From contig CACKSH010000004.1 in the NCBI GenBank assembly GCA_902602765.1, positions 62,001 through 126,000 on the forward strand: a stretch of DNA of 64,000 nucleotides, in the 5' to 3' direction. The stretch is from Paracoccaceae bacterium (GTDB taxonomy: Bacteria > Pseudomonadota > Alphaproteobacteria > Rhodobacterales > Rhodobacteraceae). Position numbers and translations under genes: made by a program. Below, piece after piece: positions 27,427 to 36,111 of the stretch; the stretch's first letter is position 1, and each line of letters opens with the position of its first letter. Under the pieces are notes generated by a model that did no database searches, was not told the origin of the DNA, and saw nothing but the letters and a program-made list of their open reading frames with translations.

Positions 27427-28239
27427 TTAAAGCCCATATTTTGCAAATTCTGCCTTTTCCTCAACTAGGCTGATGGCATCCTTCGCAATACTAACTCCAA
27501 ATCTCTGTGATAAAGATTTTTTTTGACTGTATTCCTTAAAGCGAGTTTTCTCACCAAACCGCTCTTTCAAGACTGGAACAACATGGCCTATACCGTCTAT
27601 CAAACCAAGTTCTTTTGCTTGTGCCGCTAACCAAACTTCTCCTGTAAACAAATCGTGTTCAGTAGATAATTTTCCGGCACGAGCTCCATTTACGTGATCT
27701 ATAAAGACTTCATGTAGTTGCGATAGAATACCCTTTAACCTTTTAACATCTTCCGCTTTTTCTTTTTTGAAAGGATCAAGCATAGACTTAGATTTACCCG
27801 CTGTATAAACTCTGCGTTCAACTCCATATCGCGCAAGCAACTCCTGTAACCCAAATCCCGAGGATATCACGCCAATTGAGCCTACAATGGAGGCGTGGTC
27901 TGCATAAATTTCATTCGCTGCTGATGCTATCCAATAACCACCAGATGCTGCCACATCCTCGACAAACGCGATAGTAGGGACTTCAGTCTCTTCAGATAAG
28001 CGTTTAATTCTATCACCAACAAGAGAAGACTGGACAGGAGATCCACCGGGTGAATTTATAATAAAGGCGACAGCGCTAGGATTTCCTTTCCGAAAGGCTT
28101 TCTCGAATATTGGGGCAAGCGCACTATCAGAAATACCACCACGCGCCCCTGATGCAATAAGACCATTAAGACGAACAACTGATACAGTCTTTCGGTTATT
28201 CAATTTATTTAAAAAGGGTATCCTCATCGTGAGTATCAT
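27427..28239 (-). CDS. S49-family serine peptidase (SppA/SohB-like)
   Basis: This 270-residue protein is a Ser-Lys peptidase of the signal-peptide-peptidase A family. The nucleophile is Ser99 in VAASGGYWIAS, and the general-base lysine lies in AGKSKSMLDPF (149 or 151). INSPGG at 61-66 is the conserved oxyanion-loop block. It lacks an obvious N-terminal membrane helix, so it resembles the short cytosolic or peripheral form. The in-frame ATG at 28227 (MRIPFLNKL) may be the true start, as homologues begin close to it. It heads a run with the small cysteine-rich gene and the antiporter. Confidence 0.9.
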   Translation of the reverse strand: MILTMRIPFLNKLNNRKTVSVVRLNGLIASGARGGISDSALAPIFEKAFRKGNPSAVAFIINSPGGSPVQSSLVGDRIKRLSEETEVPTIAFVEDVAASGGYWIASAANEIYADHASIVGSIGVISSGFGLQELLARYGVERRVYTAGKSKSMLDPFKKEKAEDVKRLKGILSQLHEVFIDHVNGARAGKLSTEHDLFTGEVWLAAQAKELGLIDGIGHVVPVLKERFGEKTRFKEYSQKKSLSQRFGVSIAKDAISLVEEKAEFAKYGL

Positions 28240-28254
28240 TTAGGCAGGCTAATC

Positions 28255-28278
28255 GGTTACTTCAACATGGAAGTGACC
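28255..28278. repeat. Near-perfect inverted repeat upstream of the S49 peptidase gene
   Basis: GGTTACTTC (28255-28263) and GAAGTGACC (28270-28278) form 9-bp arms with one mismatch around a 6-nt centre. It lies 16 nt upstream of the first possible peptidase start and downstream of the ABC exporter genes. It may be an operator; no T run makes it a terminator on either strand. Confidence 0.4.
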
Positions 28279-28324
28279 TTAATCTGATATTAGCGACATT
28301 TATCCAACACAAGTTTTAACAGTG

Positions 28325-29086
28325 CTATGGCCTTAGTCGCCATCCAGTTTTAAAAATTATGAAAATAATAAATATGCAAAAACCTGTGAACAATATTATT
28401 GCTAGCAAGCTTGTGAATATTGATACATCGGAATGATCATAAAAAGCCCACCTAAATCCAGAAATCAAATAAACCACCGGATTAAATAGACTTACAACTT
28501 GCCAAAATTTTGGAAGCATAGATATGGAGTAGAAAGACCCACCTAAGAACACCAGTGGGGTGATTATCAATAAAGGTACTAATTGCAATTGTTCAAAATT
28601 ATTTGCCCAAACTCCTAAAATAAAACCAAGCAAGGAAAATGAAATGCAGGTAAATACCAAAAATAAAATCATAATGATGGGATGAATAATTTCTATATCG
28701 ACAAAAAATAATGAAGTAGCCAAAATAACCAAACCAATGAATAGCGCTTTAGACGCAGCAGCACCTACATATCCTACAACAATTTCCAAAAAGTTTATTG
28801 GAGCAGATAGGACTTCATAAATAGTTCCAATAAACTTTGGAAAATAAATACCAAACGATGCATTGGAAACCGCTTGCGTCATTACACTGAGCATAATCAA
28901 TCCAGGCACTATGAATGCAATATAGTTAACACCCTCAACAGCATCTATACGGCCACCAATTGCAGCTCCAAAAACTACAAAATACAAACACGTTGAAATT
29001 ACGGGAGAAACAAAACTCTGCAATAATGTTCTAAAAAATCTCGTCATTTCGAAAACATATATTGCTTGGATAGATCGAAAATTCAT
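28325..29086 (-). CDS. ABC-2 type exporter permease
   Basis: This 253-residue inner-membrane protein has about six hydrophobic helices and the ABC-2 family features: an N-terminal RSIQAIYVFEMTRFFRTLLQSFVSPVIS and a central PLVFLGGSFYSISMLP block before the last helices, as in NodJ/YadH-type exporters. It pairs with the ATPase gene 11 nt upstream. The exported substrate is unknown. Confidence 0.92.
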   Translation of the reverse strand: MNFRSIQAIYVFEMTRFFRTLLQSFVSPVISTCLYFVVFGAAIGGRIDAVEGVNYIAFIVPGLIMLSVMTQAVSNASFGIYFPKFIGTIYEVLSAPINFLEIVVGYVGAAASKALFIGLVILATSLFFVDIEIIHPIIMILFLVFTCISFSLLGFILGVWANNFEQLQLVPLLIITPLVFLGGSFYSISMLPKFWQVVSLFNPVVYLISGFRWAFYDHSDVSIFTSLLAIILFTGFCIFIIFIIFKTGWRLRP

Positions 29087-29097
29087 TCGGAGGGCTC

Positions 29098-30012
29098 CTA
29101 AATTAGCGAAACAAATATCTCTTCGAGAGAGGACTGTGAAGTTTGCAAATCACTTATTTGCAAATCTGCATTCGAAATTTCATTTAACAATTTGGTAATT
29201 TCATTTGTGGAACCTTTGGTATCATACATATAGTTGATACTCATACCATCGTCTGACAGGAATAATTGAAAATGTTGAAGTTGTGCGGGGATAGCGGCAA
29301 TTGGCGAATGGAGCGATATCTCTAATTTCTTTTGGCCCATTCGCTTGATTAAAGCTTTTTTTTCTTCCAGCAAAATTAATTTACCCTTCGATATTACTCC
29401 AACCCGATCAGCGATAGCCTCCGCCTCTTCGATGTAATGAGTGGTCAAAATTATGGTAACACCTTGAGACTTTAACTCAGAAACAAGTTTCCACATTTCC
29501 CTTCTTAACTCTACATCTACGCCTGCAGAGGGTTCGTCTAGGAATAAGACTCGAGGCTCATGTGCCAAAGCCTTGGCAATAAGAACACGTCTTTTCATAC
29601 CGCCTGATAGCTGCATGATTTTAGAATTTTTCTTATCCCATAAGGACAGCTGGCGAAGAACTATTTCCAAGTAATTATCGTTAGGGTTCTTTCCAAACAA
29701 ACCTCTTGAAAAACGCACTGTATTGATCACTTTTTCAAACGGTTCTAGTGATATCTCTTGCGGCACTAAACCAATAAGAGAACGTGCTGACCTATAGTTT
29801 GATTTCGTGTCAAACCCTCCTACCTTTATATGACCCTCTGATGGGACGACTAAACCACAAACCGCAGAAATAAGAGTTGTTTTTCCTGCTCCATTTGGCC
29901 CAAGCAGTGCAAGAATTTCACCTTCCTTTACATCAAGAGAGACATTTTCAAGCGCAACTTGGCCATCGTTATATCTTTTTGAAAGTCCAGTTATGGACAA
30001 CATATCTGTCAT
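29098..30012 (-). CDS. ABC exporter ATP-binding protein
   Basis: This 304-residue ATPase has Walker A GPNGAGKTT, signature LSGGMKRR, and Walker B RVLFLDEPSAGVD, with the H-loop in LTTHYIEEAE. LSGGMKRR is typical of the ABC-2/DrrA/NodI/YadG group. The C-terminal 80 residues form a regulatory extension seen in that group. It energises the permease encoded just downstream, and hemE lies 31 nt upstream on the same strand. Confidence 0.94.
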   Translation of the reverse strand: MTDMLSITGLSKRYNDGQVALENVSLDVKEGEILALLGPNGAGKTTLISAVCGLVVPSEGHIKVGGFDTKSNYRSARSLIGLVPQEISLEPFEKVINTVRFSRGLFGKNPNDNYLEIVLRQLSLWDKKNSKIMQLSGGMKRRVLIAKALAHEPRVLFLDEPSAGVDVELRREMWKLVSELKSQGVTIILTTHYIEEAEAIADRVGVISKGKLILLEEKKALIKRMGQKKLEISLHSPIAAIPAQLQHFQLFLSDDGMSINYMYDTKGSTNEITKLLNEISNADLQISDLQTSQSSLEEIFVSLI

Positions 30013-30043
30013 ATTAAAATATTCATTTTGAAAGCTTCAAAAA

Positions 30044-31087
30044 CTAATAACGCTTAAAGTTTCTTATTGTTTCAATCATTAATGCTACGTTTTCTGGATT
30101 AGCATCAGGAGTAATGCCATGACCCAAGTTAAATATATGGGGACCTTGAGATAAATCTGAAACGATAGTGTTGATTTCATCAATCATATCTTGTCCGCCT
30201 GAAACCATGTGCGATGACTTCAAGTTTCCCTGAATGCAGCCATCCATATGTAAATATTTAGCAGCCCACGCCGAACCTATCCCATCATCAATCGCTAGAC
30301 AGTCGGCACCTGTAGATTTTAAAAAACCTTTGTAGGCATCTCCCGCCTGTCTGGGAAAAGTTATTATTGGCACCATAGGGTATTTGGCTTTTAGCTCCGC
30401 TACTATCGTTTTTGTTGGCTCAAGAGCATATTTAATGAAATCATCTCCTTTTAAAGAGCCAGCCCAGCTATCAAATATTTTTACTACTTCCGCACCAGCA
30501 TCGATTTGTGCCGACAGATATTCGATGGTCGCTTTGGTCAAAATCTCGATTAGGGTTTCAAAAGCAAATGCATTATTATCCTTTAAATCGTGCGCCGGCT
30601 TTTGATCAGGCGTGCCCCGTCCAGCAATCATATATGTGGCTACGGTCCAAGGGGCTCCCGCAAAACCAATAAGTGTTGTCTCTTTCGGCAATTCTTTTGA
30701 AAGTATTCGCACAGTCTCATAAATTGGATGCAAAACGTCGTGAATTTCACTTATTGGTTTAAGTGATTTTAGTTCTTCGGTCCCATTAATCGTGGACAAC
30801 CTAGGACCCTCACCAGTTACAAACCACAAATCTGCCCCTAGTGCTTGGGGTAGGAGCAATATATCGGCAAATAAAATTGCTGCATCAAATCCATATCGTC
30901 TTATGGGTTGCAAGGTCACTTCTGCTGCCAGTTCACTGTTGTAGCACAATGATAGAAAGTCACCTGCTTGAGCTCTAGTCTCTCTGTACTCTGGCAAGTA
31001 ACGACCAGCTTGACGCATCATCCAAATTGGTGGTGTGTCTTGTACCTCGCCAGCAAGAGCCTTTAAAATTTTTTTATCAGTGGTCAT
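30044..31087 (-). CDS. hemE: Uroporphyrinogen decarboxylase
   Basis: This 347-residue cytosolic enzyme removes four acetate carboxyls from uroporphyrinogen III to give coproporphyrinogen III in haem and chlorophyll synthesis. [21 protein letters not shown] is the N-terminal signature, and [13 protein letters not shown] the second. It is divergent from hemC across 96 nt, so two consecutive-pathway genes may share control. A TTGACA hexamer faces each way in that gap, but no convincing -10 goes with either. Confidence 0.97.
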   Translation of the reverse strand: MTTDKKILKALAGEVQDTPPIWMMRQAGRYLPEYRETRAQAGDFLSLCYNSELAAEVTLQPIRRYGFDAAILFADILLLPQALGADLWFVTGEGPRLSTINGTEELKSLKPISEIHDVLHPIYETVRILSKELPKETTLIGFAGAPWTVATYMIAGRGTPDQKPAHDLKDNNAFAFETLIEILTKATIEYLSAQIDAGAEVVKIFDSWAGSLKGDDFIKYALEPTKTIVAELKAKYPMVPIITFPRQAGDAYKGFLKSTGADCLAIDDGIGSAWAAKYLHMDGCIQGNLKSSHMVSGGQDMIDEINTIVSDLSQGPHIFNLGHGITPDANPENVALMIETIRNFKRY

Positions 31088-31183
31088 TATTACGCCTTTC
31101 TCATTGTACTTGGTTCACCTTCTTTAAATAAATGTCAAGCTTGGTATCTTGCTTTGACACAAAACACCGCTTAAACCGTACTC

Positions 31184-32122
31184 ATGAAGATGACTTTACC
31201 AGATCCAAAATCACCGTTGCGCATCGGAACCAGAGGTTCGCCCCTAGCATTGGCGCAAGCATACGAAACACGAGAAAGACTTAGCGGAGCATTTAACTTG
31301 CCACTGGGTTCATTTGAAATCGTTGTGATTAAAACAGCTGGTGATAAAGTCGTTAATCGCCCTCTAAAAGAAATTGGGGGCAAAGGGCTTTTTACAAAAG
31401 AAATAGAGGAAGCATTACTGGAAGAAAGCATAGATATTGCTGTTCACTCAATGAAAGATATGCCGGTATATCAACCAAAAGGCTTAGTTTTGGACACATT
31501 CTTACCAAGAGAAGATGTTCGCGATGCATTTATTTCACGAGTTCACAATAGTTTGGCAGATATTCCTCAAGGTGCAACAGTGGGCACTTCGTCGCTGAGA
31601 AGAAAAGCTCAGCTTATGTCAAAGCGCCCCGATCTAAAAATTGTAGAATTTCGCGGAAACGTACAAACAAGGTTGAAAAAGTTGGACGATGGCGTAGCTG
31701 AGTGTACCTTCTTAGCAGTCGCTGGTTTAAATCGTCTTAAGATGGAAGATATAATAACCACAGCCATTTCAACTGAAGAGATGCTACCAGCTGTTGCACA
31801 GGGTGCTATTGGCATTGAGCGCCGCGAAAATGATATTAGGATTGCGACCATGTTAGAAGCTATTCACAATTCTAAAACGGGGTTGCTTTTATCTGCTGAA
31901 AGGGCTTTCCTGGAGGCTTTGGATGGATCATGTGAAACCCCAATTGCTGGTTTAGCAGAATTAAGCAACGGCAACCTGAGATTTAGGGGCGAAATTCTAA
32001 AACCGGATGGTTCTGAGGTTTTTAGTGACGAGCAAGTGGCTCCAAAAGAAGATTCAACACTTATGGGTGTCGAAATGGCACAGAAGCTTTTAAGTAAAGC
32101 AGGTAGTGACTTCTTCTTATAA
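31184..32122 (+). CDS. hemC: Porphobilinogen deaminase (hydroxymethylbilane synthase)
   Basis: This 312-residue enzyme joins four porphobilinogen units into hydroxymethylbilane. It has LRIGTRGSPLALAQA at the N-terminus, HSMKDMP, and the dipyrromethane-cofactor cysteine at about residue 250 in DGSCETPI. The ATG at 31190 (MTLPDPKSP) may be the true start; neither ATG has a clear ribosome-binding site. It ends 7 nt from the convergent fmt gene. Confidence 0.97.
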   Translation: MKMTLPDPKSPLRIGTRGSPLALAQAYETRERLSGAFNLPLGSFEIVVIKTAGDKVVNRPLKEIGGKGLFTKEIEEALLEESIDIAVHSMKDMPVYQPKGLVLDTFLPREDVRDAFISRVHNSLADIPQGATVGTSSLRRKAQLMSKRPDLKIVEFRGNVQTRLKKLDDGVAECTFLAVAGLNRLKMEDIITTAISTEEMLPAVAQGAIGIERRENDIRIATMLEAIHNSKTGLLLSAERAFLEALDGSCETPIAGLAELSNGNLRFRGEILKPDGSEVFSDEQVAPKEDSTLMGVEMAQKLLSKAGSDFFL

Positions 32123-32129
32123 TCAGGCA

Positions 32130-33050
32130 CTATTCAAAAGTACTACCTATTTGAATTGGAAAGCCGCGTAAAAAGTCCTCTGCAGTCTGTACGGATTTTC
32201 CAGGTCTTTGGAGTGATACAACTTCAAGCGCCCCGCCCTCACAAGCAATTACCAAAGGTTCTCCAATAACAGTACCAGGTGCTACTTTGTCATTTCCTTT
32301 TGAACTATTTGTTCTTACATTCAAAAATTTAATTCGCTCACCATTATAAAATGCCCAGGCACCTGGAAACTGTGAAAGGCCTCTGATTTGCAGCTCTATT
32401 TCCCAAAAAAACAGTGACCAATCAATCTTTGCCTCTTTTTTATCTATTTTTTTGGCATACGAAATTTCCTCGGTTGACTGAGGTTCGGGAACTAATCGAT
32501 CAAGTCTTCTTATTGATTCAATAAGTAAATTTGCCCCTAAATCAGCTAAGCGATTGCTCAAGGAACTAGTTGTGTCATCAGGCTCAATTGGCGTGATTTT
32601 AGTTGAAACAACCGGCCCCGTATCCAAGCCTGCATCCATTTTCATTATACAGACTCCAGTTTCACTATCACCAGACATTATGGATCGATGAATGGGGGCT
32701 GCCCCTCGCCATTTTGGTAAAATAGACGCATGAATATTCAAACTACCATTCTTTGGAGCCTCAATAATCTCTGATGGCAAAATCAAGCCATAGGCTACTA
32801 CAACCGCCAAATCAGCATTGAGGTCAAAAAATAAAGATTTATCTGCTTCTAATTTAAAATTTTCAGGAGTTCTAACTGGTATTTCAAACTTCAAAGCCAT
32901 TTCATGCACAGGAGTTAGATTAACTCTTTTGCCCCTTCCTGAACGCCTCGGCGGCTGACTGTATATACAGGCGATTTCATGACCGGCTTCGATTAATTTT
33001 AATAACGTTGGAACAGAGAAATCTGCTGAACCCAAAAATACTATTTTCAT
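32130..33050 (-). CDS. fmt: Methionyl-tRNA formyltransferase
   Basis: This 306-residue enzyme formylates initiator Met-tRNA using 10-formyltetrahydrofolate. It has FLGSADFSVPTL at the N-terminus and the catalytic block LNIHASILPKWRGAAPIHRSI with GLDTGPV. A C-terminal OB-like domain follows. It overlaps the deformylase-like gene by 4 nt, forming a def, def-like, fmt run on the minus strand that handles N-terminal formylation and deformylation. Confidence 0.97.
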   Translation of the reverse strand: MKIVFLGSADFSVPTLLKLIEAGHEIACIYSQPPRRSGRGKRVNLTPVHEMALKFEIPVRTPENFKLEADKSLFFDLNADLAVVVAYGLILPSEIIEAPKNGSLNIHASILPKWRGAAPIHRSIMSGDSETGVCIMKMDAGLDTGPVVSTKITPIEPDDTTSSLSNRLADLGANLLIESIRRLDRLVPEPQSTEEISYAKKIDKKEAKIDWSLFFWEIELQIRGLSQFPGAWAFYNGERIKFLNVRTNSSKGNDKVAPGTVIGEPLVIACEGGALEVVSLQRPGKSVQTAEDFLRGFPIQIGSTFE

Positions 33051-33541
33051 TTTATTTTTTTAGCCCTTCGAAGTAATATATCACGCTTCAAAGCCGAAAG
33101 CCTATCAAAATACATTACCCCATTTAAATGATCAATTTGATGCTGAACAGAGGTAGCCCATAGACCTTCAAAGTCACTTCTCACTATCATACCTTCTTTG
33201 TCTAAATATCTAACCGTTATTTTTCTTGGTCTTTTTATTTTTGCTGAAACACCTGGAAGGTTCGGACTAGCTTCAGTATGCTCATTCATTTCTTTGGATA
33301 CTTGTAAAATTTTTGGGTTTGCCATCAGTACGGCTTGTCCTCGGCTCGTCGATGCATCAACCACAGCTAAACTGAATTTTATACCAACCTGATTACAAGC
33401 GAGACCAATACATGACTTGGCTTCCATAGTGTCAGTTAAATCTACCCAGATTTTTTCTATTTTTTCGTTAATTTTCTCTACAGGCTGCACTTTTTGCAAA
33501 AGTCTTATATCTGGCCACATCAGCAGTTTCCTTACAGCCAT
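33047..33541 (-). CDS. Peptide-deformylase-like protein, catalytic residues replaced
   Basis: This 164-residue protein has the deformylase fold sequence but altered active-site motifs. Motif 1 reads GLACNQ (46-51) instead of GLAAPQ. The EGCLS motif aligns with EASPN (90-94), so the metal-ligand cysteine is Ser92. HExxH is HQIDH (134-138), so the catalytic Glu is Gln135. Both histidines remain. It is therefore unlikely to be a normal deformylase, though metal binding is not excluded. It starts at the base after the true def gene ends and overlaps fmt by 4 nt, so it is kept under coupled translation. It may regulate or bind nascent chains; that is speculation. Confidence 0.88.
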   Translation of the reverse strand: MAVRKLLMWPDIRLLQKVQPVEKINEKIEKIWVDLTDTMEAKSCIGLACNQVGIKFSLAVVDASTSRGQAVLMANPKILQVSKEMNEHTEASPNLPGVSAKIKRPRKITVRYLDKEGMIVRSDFEGLWATSVQHQIDHLNGVMYFDRLSALKRDILLRRAKKIK

Positions 33542-34075
33542 CTATTTTTCTTCTCGTGCCATCTCACGTTTAAATTTTTGCATTTTCCTCGTAATTAGCT
33601 GTCTCTTTATTGTGCTAAGGTAGTCTATAAATAGTTTCCCATCTAAATGGTCAATCTCATGCTGCACACATGTAGACCATAAACCATGAAACTCTTGCTC
33701 TTGCTCGGTTCCATTGGTATCCACCCATCTGACTTGAACAGAAGTTGGGCGCTTAATCTCTGCGAACTGCTCTGGAATGGACAAGCACCCCTCTTCATAA
33801 GTACTTTCTTCATCTGAACTAAAAACTATCTCAGGATTTATCATGACAATTGGCTTACGGTTATCAGCTTCGTCCTTTTCACAATCCATAACTATAATTC
33901 GATTTAAAACACCGATTTGAGGTGCAGCTAAACCAATGCCTGGTGCATGATACATAGTTTCTAACATATCATCTGACAATTCAATAAGTGCATCATCAAT
34001 CTCTAAGACTGGTTCACAGACTTTTTTTAACTTAGGATTTGGATGTATTAAAATAGGTCTCAGCATAGGCTTCAT
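33542..34075 (-). CDS. def: Peptide deformylase
   Basis: This 177-residue metalloenzyme removes the formyl group from nascent proteins. All three motifs are intact: GIGLAAPQ (46-53), EGCLS with Cys97, and HEIDH with His139, Glu140 and His143. It is the first gene of the def, def-like, fmt operon. The start could also be the ATG at codon 4 (MLRPILIHPN). A gap of 114 nt separates it from the divergent aminotransferase gene. Confidence 0.97.
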   Translation of the reverse strand: MKPMLRPILIHPNPKLKKVCEPVLEIDDALIELSDDMLETMYHAPGIGLAAPQIGVLNRIIVMDCEKDEADNRKPIVMINPEIVFSSDEESTYEEGCLSIPEQFAEIKRPTSVQVRWVDTNGTEQEQEFHGLWSTCVQHEIDHLDGKLFIDYLSTIKRQLITRKMQKFKREMAREEK

Positions 34076-34189
34076 TTAGGTTAAAAAGTAATTACATGCA
34101 ACTTACAAGGGTTTTAGTCCTCAATATGGCGCTTGTCTTACACCTACCGTTAGCTTAGTTGTAGGACTTCATAATAATTTGGCCAAATC

Positions 34190-35362
34190 ATGGATTTTGA
34201 CGAAGTAATAGACCGCCGAGGAACACACTCTAGCAAGTGGGATACTATGGAAGAACTTTATGGTGTATCTCCTGATAATGGTCTTTCTATGTGGGTTGCT
34301 GATATGGATTTTCGCGCTCCAGAAGTTATCCAACGAAAACTACGGTCAATTAGTTCTCACGGCATCTACGGATATTATGGAGATCAGGAAGAATATAAGA
34401 ATTCGATTAAGTGGTGGATGAAAAATAGACACGATTGGAAAATTGATACATCGTGGATTTTTACAACGCATGGCTTAGTAAATGGAACAGCTTTGTGCAT
34501 AGATGCATTCACAGATCGTGGAGACGGTGTAATTCTTTTTACCCCAGTTTATTATCAATTTTCTAACATAATCGAAGCCTCCGAAAGAAAAATTGTAGAG
34601 TGCCCACTTAAATTAATCGATAATCAATACCAATTTGACTTCAACGCATATGAAAGAAAACTTTCAGGTGATGAAAAGATGGTTATTTTAAGCTCTCCAC
34701 ACAACCCCGGTGGACGTGTATGGACAAGAAAAGAATTACAAGAAGTCGCTAAATTTGCAATGAAACACGATCTAATATTAGTATCTGACGAAATCCATCA
34801 CGATCTGGTCTATCCAAACAAAAACCACACTGTAATGCCACTTGCCGAGCCAGCAGTTTGCGATCGTTTAGTAATGATGACTGCCACAACAAAAACTTTT
34901 AATATTGCAGGTGCTCATACAGGAAATGTGATTATTTCCAATCCAACTTTAAAACAAAAATTTTCAAAAAGAATTACAGCCCTTGGGATCAGCCCAAATA
35001 GCTTTGGTTTATTTATGGCAACAACGGCATATTCATCAGAGGGGGCCAAGTGGCTCGATGAGCTTATTAAATACATCGACGGCAATCGCAATCTTTTTGA
35101 TAGAGCAATTGATACGATCCCCGGCCTAAAGTCTATGCCGCTGGAAGGAACATACTTAGCTTGGGTTGATTTTTCTGGTACTGGAATGGAGGAAAAGGAA
35201 TTTATTTACAGGGTTCAAGATAAAGCTAATATTGCAGTAAATCATGGAAGCACCTTTGGAGCCGGTGGCGAAAACTTTTTACGCTTTAATTTAGCTACTC
35301 CGCGCACGTTGATTGTTGAAGCAACTAAACGATTAGAGAAAGCATTTTCAGATCTTCAATGA
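34190..35362 (+). CDS. PatB/MalY-family PLP-dependent C-S lyase or aminotransferase
   Basis: This 390-residue fold-type I PLP enzyme begins MDFDEVIDRRGTHSSKWDTM and has WVADMDFRAPEVI, both typical of the MalY/PatB group (cystathionine beta-lyase type). The PLP lysine is in TATTKTFNIAGAH, with SSPHNPGGRVW and SDEIHHDLVY upstream. Members split cystathionine or other cysteine conjugates to a thiol, pyruvate and ammonia. Only 1 nt separates it from the convergent small gene. Confidence 0.92.
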   Translation: MDFDEVIDRRGTHSSKWDTMEELYGVSPDNGLSMWVADMDFRAPEVIQRKLRSISSHGIYGYYGDQEEYKNSIKWWMKNRHDWKIDTSWIFTTHGLVNGTALCIDAFTDRGDGVILFTPVYYQFSNIIEASERKIVECPLKLIDNQYQFDFNAYERKLSGDEKMVILSSPHNPGGRVWTRKELQEVAKFAMKHDLILVSDEIHHDLVYPNKNHTVMPLAEPAVCDRLVMMTATTKTFNIAGAHTGNVIISNPTLKQKFSKRITALGISPNSFGLFMATTAYSSEGAKWLDELIKYIDGNRNLFDRAIDTIPGLKSMPLEGTYLAWVDFSGTGMEEKEFIYRVQDKANIAVNHGSTFGAGGENFLRFNLATPRTLIVEATKRLEKAFSDLQ

Positions 35363-35363
35363 G

Positions 35364-35708
35364 TTAATTTAACAACGCCACCGGCTTATTTTTAGGTAGT
35401 ACGAAATCTAAAGCTGGAGTATCTGTGACATCAGTACTTCGTTTAAATTCAAAATGAATTTCACCATTTTCTTCTGTTGATGCTATAATGAGACACTGGG
35501 ATAAGTGACGAGATCCATCGAAAATATCCACCAAACCCCGCAACTGGGGAGCATGCTCAATATCCATAGAAAAACCATTATCCCAAAGCTTCAATACTGG
35601 AACATGGGCTCCATTAAACCCAACCCTAAGCCTACTTTTTTTCAACTTTTTATTTTTTTGGGCTCTGGTTAAGTCGGCATGCAGTTCTTTTGACAGAAAC
35701 GTAGTCAT
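35364..35708 (-). CDS. Conserved hypothetical protein
   Basis: This 114-residue protein has no recognised domain. It starts with a basic helix (LHADLTRAQKNKKLKKSRLRV), continues with beta-strand-like sequence (HVPVLKLWDNGFSMDIEHAPQLRGLVDIFDGSRHLSQCLIIAS), and ends KNKPVALLN. There is no signal peptide or membrane segment. I recall similar short proteins near smc in roseobacters. The central DIFDGSRHLSQCLI could fit a PilZ-like beta barrel, but the PilZ RxxxR and D/NxSxxG motifs are not clear, so I leave the function open. Confidence 0.75.
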   Translation of the reverse strand: MTTFLSKELHADLTRAQKNKKLKKSRLRVGFNGAHVPVLKLWDNGFSMDIEHAPQLRGLVDIFDGSRHLSQCLIIASTEENGEIHFEFKRSTDVTDTPALDFVLPKNKPVALLN

Positions 35709-36111
35709 AGATTCTCCTTAATATGGGTATTGTACTGGCAACAAGGAAAATCAAGTATTTTATTTTCTCAAGAAATTTCTGCCCTAAGACATAAATCTTT
35801 AAAACAGAAGAATTCCAAATCAATCATAAATATTTTTGTAGACAGCAGTATATTTGCGCGTACTCATACCCCCACGTACTAGATATTGAGTCCTGTGCCT
35901 ACTTTGAAAACCCGAGCGGTATGACACAAATGCAACGGAATAACCATTTAAATCAAAAGCAAGAAAGATATACTACAAAAAAAGCAAGATAAATTGGGTG
36001 TTATGCGTGGACAGTGTAGAAGACAGAATCAAAAAAGCTAAACCGTTCCCAAGTTAGATAACACTGAAATCAACTTGAATGCATAAAGTGAAACGAAGTG
36101 CTCATGATTAA
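35709..36111. other. 403-nt gene-free region between two minus-strand genes
   Basis: I see no convincing open frame, tRNA, known small RNA or strong hairpin here. Only very short frames occur, such as a 23-codon plus-strand one starting at the ATG at 35921 with no family resemblance. The region lies downstream of smc and upstream of the 114-residue hypothetical gene, so it holds that gene's promoter and possibly an untranslated RNA. Confidence 0.5.

Noticed and set aside
25211-31183. Chromosomal replication origin near hemE
   Set aside because: Only one exact DnaA box occurs and no box cluster, AT-rich iterons or parAB/gidA genes are seen; proximity to hemE alone is not enough.
31088-31183. 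Divergent promoters built on the two TTGACA hexamers between hemE and hemC
   Set aside because: No acceptable -10 lies at 16-18 nt from either hexamer, and the plus one would start transcription inside hemC.
35709-36111. Signal recognition particle RNA, tmRNA or tRNA in the empty region
   Set aside because: None of the conserved loops (SRP tetraloop region, tRNA T-arm GGTTCGA, tmRNA ends) could be found by eye.
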